From positions 1-8,712 of the forward strand of contig JAHIOK010000208.1 of assembly GCA_018895315.1 (NCBI GenBank): a stretch of 8,712 nt of DNA, given 5' to 3'. This stretch comes from Actinomycetota bacterium. Its GTDB lineage: Bacteria > Actinomycetota > Actinomycetes > Actinomycetales > Microbacteriaceae. Made by a program: the position numbers and the translations under genes. Each line of letters begins with the position of its first letter. The stretch's first letter is position 1. Positions 1-6,561 of the stretch are shown here, one piece after another. The notes under the pieces are model-generated. The model worked only from the letters and a program-made list of their open reading frames with translations. It did not search any database and was not told where the DNA came from.

Positions 1-1
1 C

Positions 2-367
2 AAGGTGAACGCCGTGGAGTTCTCCACCTGGATCAACGACGTCTACGTCAACAAGAACTACGAGCTGAGCTTCGTGCTGCACACCGAGGCGCGCGACTTC
101 GAGAACTGGGCGAACCCCGCGTACTACTTCACCTACAACAACCCCGAGGTGCAGGCGCTGTACGCGCAGTCGCTGAGCGCGCCCGATGACGCCGCTGCAG
201 CCGACGCCCTGAAGCAGGCCGCCGCGATCGTCTCGAACGATGCCGCCGCCGACTGGCTCTACAACGGTGCATCCGTCGTCGCCGTGGGCACGAACATCAC
301 AGGGATGCCGTCGGTGAACGTCAACGAGCGCCTCAACCTCGCCGAGATCGCCAAGAGCAAGGGGTGA
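2..367 (+). CDS. ABC transporter solute-binding protein, family 5 (C-terminal part only)
   Basis: This is the last 121 residues of an extracytoplasmic solute-binding protein of a Dpp/Opp/Nik-type importer. It binds the substrate outside the membrane and delivers it to the permeases. The reading frame is open to the window edge, so the N-terminus, including the expected lipoprotein signal, lies upstream; the GTG at position 5 is an internal valine codon. The visible part resembles the C-terminal lobe of family 5 binding proteins (WANPAYYFTYNNPEVQAL, then a short helix-rich stretch and a final VNVNERLNLAEIA). The TGA stop overlaps the GTG start of the first permease gene by 4 nt, and two permeases and two ATPases follow, which supports the assignment independently. 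The ligand (peptide, nickel chelate, opine or other) cannot be told from this fragment. Confidence 0.85.
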   Translation, partial: KVNAVEFSTWINDVYVNKNYELSFVLHTEARDFENWANPAYYFTYNNPEVQALYAQSLSAPDDAAAADALKQAAAIVSNDAAADWLYNGASVVAVGTNITGMPSVNVNERLNLAEIAKSKG

Positions 368-1314
368 TCCGCTACGCGCTGACGCGACTGGTCCTGCTGC
401 TCGTAGGGCTGTTCGTCGCCAGCGCGCTGATCTTCCTCTCGCTGCGGGTTCTCCCCGGAGATATCGCCCAGCTCATCGCCGGCACGAACAGCACCCCCGA
501 GCAGATCGCGGCGATCCGCGACCAGCTGCAGCTCGACCGCCCTCTCCCCCAGCAGTATCTCGATTGGATCGCCGGCCTCCTCCGTGGCGACCTGGGCACA
601 TCGCTGAAGACCGGCACACCAGTGATCACGGAGTTGGCGCAGAAGGCTCAGGTCACGGTGCCGCTCGGCATCATGTCGCTCACGATCGCGGTGGTGGTGA
701 GCGTTCCCTTCGGCGTGCTCTCGGCGATGCGCCGCGGTCATGCCTCCGGCACCGCGCTGAACGTCGGCGCGCAGGCGCTCGCGGCCGTGCCCGTGGTCTG
801 GGCCGGCATGATGCTGGTCGTCGTCTTCGCGGTCTGGCTGGGCTGGCTGCCCGCCCAGGGGTTCCCTCGCGCCGGGTGGGGGGACCCGGCAGCCGCGCTC
901 CGCGCGCTGGTACTCCCCGCGATCACGATCGGGGTCGTCGAGGGCGCGATGCTGCTTCGGTTCGTCCGCAGCGCGACGATGCAGGCGATCGATCAGGACT
1001 ACGTGCGCACAGCCGCCGCGAAGGGACTCACCCGCAACCAGGCGCTGATCCGGCACGGTCTGCCCAACGTCGGGCTGTCGGTGATCACGGTGCTGGGCCT
1101 GCAGATCGCCGGGATCATCGTCGGCGCCGTCGTCATCGAGCAGCTCTTCTCCCTCCCGGGCATCGGGCGCATGCTTGTCGCCGACGTCGGCGGGCGAGAC
1201 CTCCCGAAGGTGCAGGGCGAACTGCTCGTGCTCACCGGGTTCGTGCTGGTGGTCGGTTTCGTCGTCGACCTCGTCCACCGTCTGATCGACCCTCGACAGA
1301 GAGAGGCGTCATGA
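364..1314 (+). CDS. ABC transporter permease, DppB/NikB type
   Basis: This is an inner-membrane permease of 316 aa, the normal length for the DppB family. It pairs with the next gene's product to form the transport channel. The N-terminus (MIRYALTRLVLLLVGLF) is the typical start of this family and fixes the GTG at 364. About six hydrophobic segments are visible, near residues 8-28, 98-120, 135-160, 180-200, 238-262 and 286-305. The cytoplasmic EAA loop that contacts the ATPase lies at residues 212-235 (DYVRTAAAKGLT, ending in HGLPN). The protein ends with the family-typical LIDPR at 307-311. There is no good Shine-Dalgarno sequence, and the start overlaps the preceding stop (GTGA), so translation probably relies on coupling. 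The family call is firm; the substrate is unknown. Confidence 0.95.
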   Translation: MIRYALTRLVLLLVGLFVASALIFLSLRVLPGDIAQLIAGTNSTPEQIAAIRDQLQLDRPLPQQYLDWIAGLLRGDLGTSLKTGTPVITELAQKAQVTVPLGIMSLTIAVVVSVPFGVLSAMRRGHASGTALNVGAQALAAVPVVWAGMMLVVVFAVWLGWLPAQGFPRAGWGDPAAALRALVLPAITIGVVEGAMLLRFVRSATMQAIDQDYVRTAAAKGLTRNQALIRHGLPNVGLSVITVLGLQIAGIIVGAVVIEQLFSLPGIGRMLVADVGGRDLPKVQGELLVLTGFVLVVGFVVDLVHRLIDPRQREAS

Positions 1315-2249
1315 GCGGGCAGACCGGCGCGCCGACCCGACGCGCCGCGCGCGCCGGTCGCCGACCCACGTGGGACTGGCTCGTTCGATTGTGGGCGATG
1401 TCGACCGGCCGATTCGGGATGCTCGTGGTCGCGGTGATCGTCGCGACCGCGATCGTTGCCTCGTTCTGGACCCCGTTCGATCCGCAGCAGACCGACATCG
1501 CGAACCGCTGGTCGGGGCCAGGGTGGCCGCACCTGCTCGGCACCGACGCCACAGGCCGCGACATCCTGAGCCTGCTGATGAAGGGCGCGCGCACGACCGT
1601 GTTCGTCGCCGTCGGCGCCGGGATCGTCGCCACGGTCATCGGCGTCGCACTGGCGGCACTCGGCGCGCTGACCCCGCGCTGGGTGCGGGAGTCGGTCGCG
1701 GTGCTCGTCGACATCCTGATCGCCTTCCCCGTGCTGATCATCGCCATGATGATCTCGGCCGTGTGGGGCGGATCGCTCTGGGTCGTGGTGTGGGCGGTCG
1801 GCATCGGGTTCGGCGTCAACATCGCCCGCGTCACCCGGGCGGAGCTGCGGCGAGTACTGCAGAGCGACTTCGTGCTCGCCGGACGCGCATCGGGGCTCAC
1901 CCCGCTGCAGAACCTCGCGCGGCACCTGCTTCCCAACGTTGCGCCGGTGTTCATCGTGCAGCTGTCCTGGAGCATGGCCGTCGCCGTGCTCGCCGAAGCG
2001 GGACTGTCTTATCTCGGCTTCGGCGCCCAGGTGACCGAGCCCTCGTGGGGGCTCCTCCTGAAAGAACTGCAGCAGTACCTCACGGTGTATCCACTCGCCG
2101 TCCTCGGCCCGGGGCTCGCGATCACGATCACGGTGCTGGGGCTGAATCTGCTCGGCGACGGGCTGCGCGAGGCCACTGACCCCACCCTCACCCGCCGCGG
2201 CGGCTCGGCTCGGCGCGCACGCACGCACGTGCCGGAGGTGGTCGCATGA
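1311..2249 (+). CDS. ABC transporter permease, DppC/NikC type
   Basis: This 312-aa permease is the partner of the DppB-like protein. An arginine-rich cytoplasmic N-terminus of about 35 residues precedes the first membrane helix (about 36-53). Family marks are HLLGTDATGRDILS (74-87), the EAA loop at 186-209 (DFVLAGRASGLTPLQN, ending in HLLPN), YLGFG (234-238), PSWG (244-247) and the C-terminal LNLLGDGLREATDP (278-291). The frame stays open upstream to about 564 by GC-rich codon bias. ATG 1311 is chosen because it overlaps the upstream stop as ATGA, is preceded by an AG-rich Shine-Dalgarno-like stretch (GAGAGG, 1301-1306), and gives the usual family length. The protein ends in a basic tail (RRGGSARRARTH) just before the next 4-nt overlap. 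Confidence 0.95.
   Translation: MSGQTGAPTRRAARAGRRPTWDWLVRLWAMSTGRFGMLVVAVIVATAIVASFWTPFDPQQTDIANRWSGPGWPHLLGTDATGRDILSLLMKGARTTVFVAVGAGIVATVIGVALAALGALTPRWVRESVAVLVDILIAFPVLIIAMMISAVWGGSLWVVVWAVGIGFGVNIARVTRAELRRVLQSDFVLAGRASGLTPLQNLARHLLPNVAPVFIVQLSWSMAVAVLAEAGLSYLGFGAQVTEPSWGLLLKELQQYLTVYPLAVLGPGLAITITVLGLNLLGDGLREATDPTLTRRGGSARRARTHVPEVVA
2234..2239 (+). promoter_or_regulatory. Ribosome binding site of the first ATPase gene
   Basis: GGAGGT stands 6 nt before ATG 2246, inside the last codons of the upstream permease gene. It is a near-perfect Shine-Dalgarno sequence and fixes the ATG 2246 start despite the 4-nt overlap with the preceding stop. Confidence 0.8.
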
Positions 2250-3046
2250 GTCTCGAGGTGCGAGACCTGACGATCGAGATCGGCGGACGCCCCGTGGTCC
2301 ACGGCGTTTCGTTCGACGTCCCCGACGGTGCGCGTGTCGGGCTCATCGGCGAATCCGGGTCGGGCAAATCGCTGACGGCCCTCGCCATTCTCGGACTCCT
2401 CCCCGACGGGGCGACCGCCGGCGGCAGCGTCTGCTGGAACGGCCGCGAGCTGCTCGGCCTCGCAGATCGTGACCTCGCGACGGTGCGCGGCGATGAGATC
2501 GGAATCGTATTCCAAGAACCCCGCACGGCGTTGAACCCGATCCGCACGGTCGGCAGACAGATCGCCGAAGCGGTGCGCATCCACGAGCGCACGACGAGAA
2601 GGGATGCGCGCGCCCGTGCGATCGCAGAAGCCGCCCGGGTGCAGCTGCCCGACCCGGAGCGCATCGTCAACCGCTACCCGCATCAGCTCTCGGGCGGGCA
2701 GCGTCAGCGCGTCGCGATCGCGATGGCGCTCGCGTGCCGCCCTCGTCTGCTGATCGCGGACGAACCCACGACGGCGCTCGATGTGACGATCCAGGCCGAG
2801 GTACTCGGCCTGCTCCATTCTCTCGTCGACGGCGACGGCATGGGACTGATCTTCATCACGCACGATCTCGCCGTGCTGTCGCAGATCGCCACCCACGGCG
2901 TCGTACTCGAACGCGGCCGTGTGGTCGAGGCGGGGGCGGTCTCCCAGCTGCTCACCGCCCCCGTTTCGCGGGTCACTCAAGGACTGCTGCGCGATGCGAC
3001 CGCGACGCTGTGGCGCCCCGACGGCCGGACGGGAGGCACCGCATGA
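2246..3046 (+). CDS. ABC transporter ATPase, DppD/NikD type
   Basis: This is one of two ATPases powering the importer (266 aa, cytoplasmic, bound to the permeases). All nucleotide-binding motifs are intact: Walker A GESGSGKS (35-42), Q-loop FQEP (89-92), signature LSGGQRQR (148-155), Walker B LLIADEP with catalytic Glu173, D-loop ALD (177-179) and switch His206 (THD). The protein is about 60 residues shorter than DppD or OppD. Where those carry the oligo_HPY tail, this one has LLTAPVSRVTQGLL and then an unconserved end. Its length therefore matches NikD better than DppD, which does not by itself prove nickel as substrate. The start is fixed by GGAGGT at 2234-2239 and the ATGA overlap with the permease gene. 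Family certain; substrate open. Confidence 0.95.
   Translation: MSLEVRDLTIEIGGRPVVHGVSFDVPDGARVGLIGESGSGKSLTALAILGLLPDGATAGGSVCWNGRELLGLADRDLATVRGDEIGIVFQEPRTALNPIRTVGRQIAEAVRIHERTTRRDARARAIAEAARVQLPDPERIVNRYPHQLSGGQRQRVAIAMALACRPRLLIADEPTTALDVTIQAEVLGLLHSLVDGDGMGLIFITHDLAVLSQIATHGVVLERGRVVEAGAVSQLLTAPVSRVTQGLLRDATATLWRPDGRTGGTA
3031..3036 (+). promoter_or_regulatory. Ribosome binding site of the second ATPase gene
   Basis: GGGAGG stands 6 nt before ATG 3043, within the end of the preceding ATPase gene. It decides the start at 3043 against the much longer open frame reaching back to about 2734. Confidence 0.75.
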
Positions 3047-3855
3047 CCGATCCCGCACTGCTGCGCGCGCGCGGACTCACGCGCCGCTACCGCTCCCCCA
3101 AGAACTCGCTGTTCGAGCGCCGGAGCTTCACGACCGCGCTCGAAGGCGCGGATCTCGATGTGAGCGAGGGCTCCGCTGTCGGCATCATCGGCGAATCCGG
3201 CTCGGGCAAGTCGACGCTCGTGCGCCTGCTCCTCGCGCTCGATCGACCCACAGAGGGCACGGTCGAGTTCGACGGACGTGCGGTGAATGCCGCCTCCTCC
3301 GCCCGCGAGCTGCACTGGCTGCGCCGCCAGACCGGCATCGTGTTCCAAGACCCCTACGCATCGCTGGATCCCCGGATGAGCGTGGGCCGGGTCGTCGGCG
3401 AGTCGCTCTGGGCACTCGGCATCCCGGGCGACCGGCGTGCGCGTGTGCGCGAAGTGCTCGGTGACGTCGGGCTGGAGGCCGACATGGCCGACCGTTTTCC
3501 GCACGAGTTCTCGGGTGGACAGCGCCAGCGCATCGCCCTCGCGCGAGCCCTTGCCCACCGCCCGCGGTTGCTGATCGGCGACGAACCGCTTTCGGCGCTG
3601 GATGTGACCGTGCGTGCTCAGATCCTCGAGCTCCTCACCGACCTGCGCGCCCGTCACGGCCTCACTTTGCTGATGGTGTCGCACGACATCGGTGTCGTGC
3701 AGAACCTGTGCAACGAGGTCGTCGTGATGAAGGACGGACGCATCATCGAGGAGGGGCCGACCGAGAAGGTGCTGCTGCAGCCACAGGCGGCCTACACCCG
3801 GCGCCTCCTGGCGTCGATCCCCACGATCGACCCGGGTGTCGCCGGCCGGGGCTAG
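3043..3855 (+). CDS. ABC transporter ATPase, DppF/NikE type
   Basis: This is the second ATPase of the importer (270 aa), expected to form a heterodimer with the preceding one. Motifs are complete: Walker A GESGSGKS (50-57), Q-loop FQDPYASLDPR (101-111, typical of the DppF side), signature FSGGQRQR (156-163), Walker B LLIGDEP with Glu181, and switch His214 (SHD). The C-terminus reads QPQAAYTRRLLASIP (246-260), a weak match to the HPYTRxLLxxxP motif, and stops soon after, so the oligo_HPY extension is nearly absent, as in NikE. ATG 3043 overlaps the upstream stop (ATGA) and has GGGAGG 6 nt before it; the open frame to 2734 is a codon-bias shadow. The gene ends the operon with TAG at 3853-3855, and that stop sits inside a probable -10 box for the next gene. 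Confidence 0.95.
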   Translation: MTDPALLRARGLTRRYRSPKNSLFERRSFTTALEGADLDVSEGSAVGIIGESGSGKSTLVRLLLALDRPTEGTVEFDGRAVNAASSARELHWLRRQTGIVFQDPYASLDPRMSVGRVVGESLWALGIPGDRRARVREVLGDVGLEADMADRFPHEFSGGQRQRIALARALAHRPRLLIGDEPLSALDVTVRAQILELLTDLRARHGLTLLMVSHDIGVVQNLCNEVVVMKDGRIIEEGPTEKVLLQPQAAYTRRLLASIPTIDPGVAGRG

Positions 3856-3858
3856 CCT
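3853..3858 (+). promoter_or_regulatory. Probable -10 box (TAGCCT) for a leaderless M4 peptidase transcript
   Basis: TAGCCT fits the actinobacterial TAnnnT -10 pattern, and its last base is 6 nt before the ATG at 3865. A transcript starting 6-7 nt after the box would begin at the start codon itself. No Shine-Dalgarno sequence exists in the 9-nt gap, which agrees with leaderless initiation. The first three bases are also the stop codon of the upstream ATPase gene. No clear -35 element is seen. This is inference from spacing and pattern. Confidence 0.55.
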
Positions 3859-3864
3859 CGGCTC

Positions 3865-4929
3865 ATGATGCACGCGATCGTTCCGCCCTATCTGCTGGCC
3901 CGTGTCGCTGCGACGCAGGCTCCGCACATGCAGAACGCCGCGCGAGCGGCGCAGGCCACACTCGCCGCTCCTCGCGGGTACACGCCGGGTCGCTCGAAAC
4001 TCAGCTTCTCAGTCGAGGGCGGCGACACGCTCGTCGCCGAGTCCGTGCCGGCTCCCGATCGGACGATCTTCGACGCGAAGAACACCGAAACGCTGCCCGG
4101 CACGAAGGTGCGGAGCGAAGACGACGCCCCGGTAAAAGACGACGCGGTCGACGAGGCCTTCGACGGATTGGGCACCACGTTCGACTTCTACGCGCAGGCA
4201 TATCGACGCGATTCCATCGACGGCATCGGCGAACCGCTGCTGGCCACGGTGCACTACGGCACGGGCTACGACAATGCGTTCTGGAACGGCGAGCGCATGG
4301 TGTTCGGCGACGGCGACGGCGAGGTGTTCACCGGGTTCACGAACTCGATCACCGTGATCGCGCACGAGCTCACACACGGCGTCACCGAACACTCCGGTGG
4401 CCTCACCTACAGCGGGCAGTCCGGGGCTCTCAACGAATCCGTCTCCGATGTGTTCGGAGTACTCACCGATCAGTACCACCTCGGCCAAAGCGCCGACGCG
4501 GCCACCTGGCTGATCGGCGCCGGCATCTTCACCGCTGCCGTCCAGGGCGTGGCGCTGCGTTCGCTGAAAGCCCCCGGCACCGCCTATGACGACGACGTGC
4601 TCGGCAAAGATCCGCAGCCGGCGCATATGAGCGGCTATGTGAAGACCACCGACGACAACGGCGGCGTGCATGTGAATTCCGGCATCCCGAATCACGCGTT
4701 CTATCTCGCCGCGACCGCGCTGGGCGGCAACGCGTGGGAGCGCGCGGGGCTCATCTGGTACCGCACGGTGACGGGCGGAACGCTCTCATCCCGCGCGACC
4801 TTCGCGCAGTTCGCCGACGCCACGCTGGCCACCGCCACGGCGGAGTACGGTGAGAAGTCGGAGGAGGTCGCCGCCGTCCGCGCCGGGTGGGTGGGTGTCG
4901 GCGTGCTGAAAGATGTCGCACGAGCCTGA
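3865..4929 (+). CDS. M4 family (protealysin-like) zinc metallopeptidase
   Basis: This is a thermolysin-family endopeptidase precursor of 354 aa, close to the length of protealysin. The zinc site is HELTH (His167, Glu168, His171) within VIAHELTHGVTEHSGGL, the third ligand is Glu191 in NESVSD (190-195), and the catalytic His269 lies in DNGGVHVNSGIPNHA (264-278), so the enzyme should be active. There is no signal peptide and no FTP/PepSY propeptide. The N-terminus (MMHAIVPPYLLARVA) resembles the short Pro-rich propeptide of protealysin-like enzymes. The mature domain probably begins near residues 50-66, before FDAKNTETLPGTKVRSE (69-85). The enzyme may thus be cytoplasmic or exported without a classical signal. 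ATG 3865 is preferred over ATG 3868 because of the -10 box spacing. The gene overlaps a putative inhibitor gene by 17 nt. Confidence 0.95.
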   Translation: MMHAIVPPYLLARVAATQAPHMQNAARAAQATLAAPRGYTPGRSKLSFSVEGGDTLVAESVPAPDRTIFDAKNTETLPGTKVRSEDDAPVKDDAVDEAFDGLGTTFDFYAQAYRRDSIDGIGEPLLATVHYGTGYDNAFWNGERMVFGDGDGEVFTGFTNSITVIAHELTHGVTEHSGGLTYSGQSGALNESVSDVFGVLTDQYHLGQSADAATWLIGAGIFTAAVQGVALRSLKAPGTAYDDDVLGKDPQPAHMSGYVKTTDDNGGVHVNSGIPNHAFYLAATALGGNAWERAGLIWYRTVTGGTLSSRATFAQFADATLATATAEYGEKSEEVAAVRAGWVGVGVLKDVARA

Positions 4930-5218
4930 CGTACCGTCTGATGCCGTCGAGGTCACCGTGACCCGCACCGGCGGCATCGCCGGCGTGCGGCGCGAGTGGC
5001 ATGCGCAGGCAACCTCGGGTGAGGCGTCGCGGTGGAGAAATCTCATCGAGGAATGCCCGTGGGACGTCGCGGCGATGGCCGATGCGGGCGCCGACCGGTT
5101 TCGTTGGCGCATCGAGGTGCAGAGCACCGATGACACGCACCGCGTCGACCTGATCGAGAGTCAGCTGACCGCGCCATGGCGCGCCTTGATCGCCGCAGTG
5201 CGCGGCGAGAACCCCTGA
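4913..5218 (+). CDS. Emfourin-like protealysin inhibitor
   Basis: This small soluble protein (101 aa) has no signal peptide or membrane segment. It resembles emfourin, the slow tight-binding inhibitor encoded next to protealysin in Serratia: similar size, a VTRTGGIAGVRREW stretch at residues 16-29 matching the family's xVxRxGGxAG start, a central Trp/acidic stretch (RWRNLIEECPWDV, 40-52), a beta-rich middle (FRWRIEVQ, 63-70) and a C-terminal helix (LTAPWRALIAAVRG, 85-98). It starts inside the M4 peptidase gene (17-nt overlap) with only a weak GAAAG before the ATG, so translation is probably coupled to the protease, keeping enzyme and inhibitor in proportion. The stop at 5216-5218 directly abuts the convergent acetyltransferase stop. 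The identity rests on motif memory plus gene context, without an alignment. Confidence 0.8.
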   Translation: MSHEPDVPSDAVEVTVTRTGGIAGVRREWHAQATSGEASRWRNLIEECPWDVAAMADAGADRFRWRIEVQSTDDTHRVDLIESQLTAPWRALIAAVRGENP

Positions 5219-5827
5219 TCAGCGGGCGAAGAGGCTCTTCTTGCGCTTCGGTTTCAGACTCTTCTGCAGATAGATCGTGCCGAGCCACCGGCCGAATTTG
5301 AAGCCGACCTTGCCCATGCGTCCGGTCTCGGTGAAGCCGAAGCGCTCGTGCAGGCGAATGGATGCATCGGCACCCTTGTCGCTGATCGCCGCGACAACTT
5401 CGCGGATGCCCGCCTCCTGGCACGCGTCCAGCAGATCACCGAGCAGCGCCCTGCCGAGTCCCTTGCCCGAGGCGGCCTGGCCGAGGTAGATCGAGTCCTC
5501 CACGGTGAAGCGGTAGGCCGACTTTCCTGACCACGGCTGCACGAGCGCGTACCCCAGAATCTGCCCGTTCGGAGACTCGGCCACCAGGAACGGCATGCGC
5601 TGTTTGGCGAGGTAGTCGAACTTGTCGCGCCACTGCGCCAAGGTCCACTTCTTCTCGTCGAACGTCACCACCGAGTTGGTCACGTAGTAGTTGTAAATCT
5701 CGCGGATGTCGGGGATATCACGCGGCTCGGCCGCCCGGATCGCATAGGCGAACGGCGTCTCGGCAGCAGGCCGCTTGCGCAGGTGGCGCGGCGGCTGCCG
5801 AGGCTTGTCGTATTCCTCCTCGAGCAT
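5219..5827 (-). CDS. GNAT N-acetyltransferase, phosphinothricin acetyltransferase-like
   Basis: This is a cytoplasmic acetyl-CoA-dependent N-acetyltransferase (202 aa). The GNAT core starts near residue 27 (YAIRAAEPRDIPDIREIYNYYV); typical subfamily marks are TFDE (55-58), GYALVQPW (92-99), the acetyl-CoA loop GKGLGRALL (121-129), and KVGFKFGRWLGTIYLQKSL (173-191). Family members acetylate phosphinothricin, methionine sulfoximine or other small amino acids; the true substrate here is unknown and herbicide resistance should not be assumed. It is about 30 residues longer than the usual 165-180 aa: a charged N-terminal extension (residues 1-26) and a basic tail (KPKRKKSLFAR). The ATG at 5827 has no Shine-Dalgarno sequence, but TAGGCT lies 6 nt upstream, suggesting a leaderless mRNA starting there. 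The stop abuts the convergent emfourin-like gene with no spacer. Confidence 0.9.
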   Translation of the reverse strand: MLEEEYDKPRQPPRHLRKRPAAETPFAYAIRAAEPRDIPDIREIYNYYVTNSVVTFDEKKWTLAQWRDKFDYLAKQRMPFLVAESPNGQILGYALVQPWSGKSAYRFTVEDSIYLGQAASGKGLGRALLGDLLDACQEAGIREVVAAISDKGADASIRLHERFGFTETGRMGKVGFKFGRWLGTIYLQKSLKPKRKKSLFAR

Positions 5828-5833
5828 GCCGAC

Positions 5834-5839
5834 AGCCTA
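5834..5839 (-). promoter_or_regulatory. Probable -10 box (TAGGCT) for a leaderless acetyltransferase transcript
   Basis: On the minus strand TAGGCT (TAnnnT) ends 6 nt before the ATG at 5827, the same geometry as the M4 peptidase gene. It sits in the 37-nt gap after ung. No -35 box is recognisable. If real, the acetyltransferase is transcribed separately as well as, or instead of, by read-through from ung. Confidence 0.5.
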
Positions 5840-5864
5840 CGCGGATCCACCGCGACCGAGAGGC

Positions 5865-6551
5865 TCAGTCCACGACCCGCCAGTCGATCGCGCTGCCGCC
5901 CTGCTCCCCGAGCAGGACGTTCGCCCGTGAGAACGGCTTCGAGCCGAAGAACCCGCGCCGCGCCGAGAGCGGGGAGGGATGCGCCGATTCGATGATCGGG
6001 GTTTCGCCGAGCAGCGGACGCAGGTTCGCCGCATCCCGACCCCAGAGGATCGCCACCAGCGGACCCCCGCGGGCCGCGAGCGCGCGGATCGCGTGTTCGG
6101 TGACCGCCTCCCACCCCCACCCGCGGTGGGATCCGGGCTCCCCCGGGGCGACGGTCAGCACGCGGTTGAGCAGGAGGACCCCTTGGTCGCTCCATGCGGA
6201 GAGATCGCCGTGTGCGGCAGGGGGAATGCCGAGATCGTCGTTCAGCTCGCGGTAGATGTTTCCGAGGCTCCGCGGCAGCGGGCGCACGTGCCGGTCAGTC
6301 GCGAAAGACAGACCGATCGGATGCCCCGGCGTCGGGTACGGGTCTTGCCCGACGATCAGAACCCGCACATCGGAGAGCGGTCGCTGGAACGCGCGCAACA
6401 CTCGGTCGCCCGCAGGCAGATAGTGCCGGCCCGCGGCGACCTCGGCACGCAGACGTTCACCGATCGCCGTGAGCTGCGGCGCGACGGGGGCGAGATCCCG
6501 CGCCCAGCCCGCGTCGACTAGGCCGGCATCAGCCAGCTCGGGAAGCGTCAT
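5865..6551 (-). CDS. ung: Uracil-DNA glycosylase, family 1
   Basis: This enzyme removes uracil from DNA by cleaving the N-glycosidic bond, the first step of base excision repair after cytosine deamination or dUTP misincorporation. The 228 residues carry the diagnostic motifs: the water-activating loop [10 protein letters not shown] (68-77, catalytic Asp70), GLSFA (80-84), LLLNRVLTV (126-134), AILWGRDA (167-174) and the DNA-intercalation loop [13 protein letters not shown] (191-203, catalytic His191). Pro73 replaces the His of E. coli GQDPYH, which is normal for actinobacterial Ung (M. tuberculosis Ung has the same). The start is ATG 6551 ([10 protein letters not shown]); the frame stays open to 6782 but that overlaps the upstream gene. 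Only 10 nt separate it from the phosphoribosyltransferase stop and the Shine-Dalgarno sequence is poor, so the two genes are probably cotranscribed. Confidence 0.97.
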   Translation of the reverse strand: MTLPELADAGLVDAGWARDLAPVAPQLTAIGERLRAEVAAGRHYLPAGDRVLRAFQRPLSDVRVLIVGQDPYPTPGHPIGLSFATDRHVRPLPRSLGNIYRELNDDLGIPPAAHGDLSAWSDQGVLLLNRVLTVAPGEPGSHRGWGWEAVTEHAIRALAARGGPLVAILWGRDAANLRPLLGETPIIESAHPSPLSARRGFFGSKPFSRANVLLGEQGGSAIDWRVVD

Positions 6552-6561
6552 CGCCACGCGC

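Noticed and set aside
259..1278. Long antisense open frame (339 aa) opposite the first permease
   Set aside because: Its translation is rich in Arg, Asp, Gln and His with no domain, the usual shadow of a high-GC gene; the plus strand encodes a clear permease. The same applies to the long minus-strand frames at 2009-3058, 2977-3927 and 7180-8283.
564..1310. 249-residue N-terminal extension of the second permease frame
   Set aside because: It is Arg-rich low-complexity sequence overlapping the first permease gene. ATG 1311, with an ATGA overlap and family-typical length, is the real start.
2734..3042. 103-residue N-terminal extension of the second ATPase frame
   Set aside because: It overlaps the preceding ATPase gene out of frame and has no domain. 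ATG 3043 has a strong Shine-Dalgarno sequence and the usual start of the ATPase fold.
3868..4929. Second ATG (3868) as the M4 peptidase start
   Set aside because: It differs by one residue only. The -10 box spacing of 6 nt favours 3865, though the two cannot be separated with certainty from sequence alone.
5170..5183. Palindrome CGCGCCATGGCGCG as a terminator
   Set aside because: It lies inside coding sequence, has no loop and no T-run, and fits ordinary codons (T-A-P-W-R-A).
5219..5827. Phosphinothricin (herbicide) resistance gene
   Set aside because: The protein belongs to the broad acetyltransferase family, but members act on many small amino acids and this one has unusual tails and chromosomal housekeeping neighbours. 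Resistance cannot be claimed.
6342..6347. Proline in place of the His of the E. coli Ung GQDPYH motif
   Set aside because: [10 protein letters not shown] is the normal actinobacterial version, known from the M. tuberculosis enzyme, so it is not a defect or novelty.
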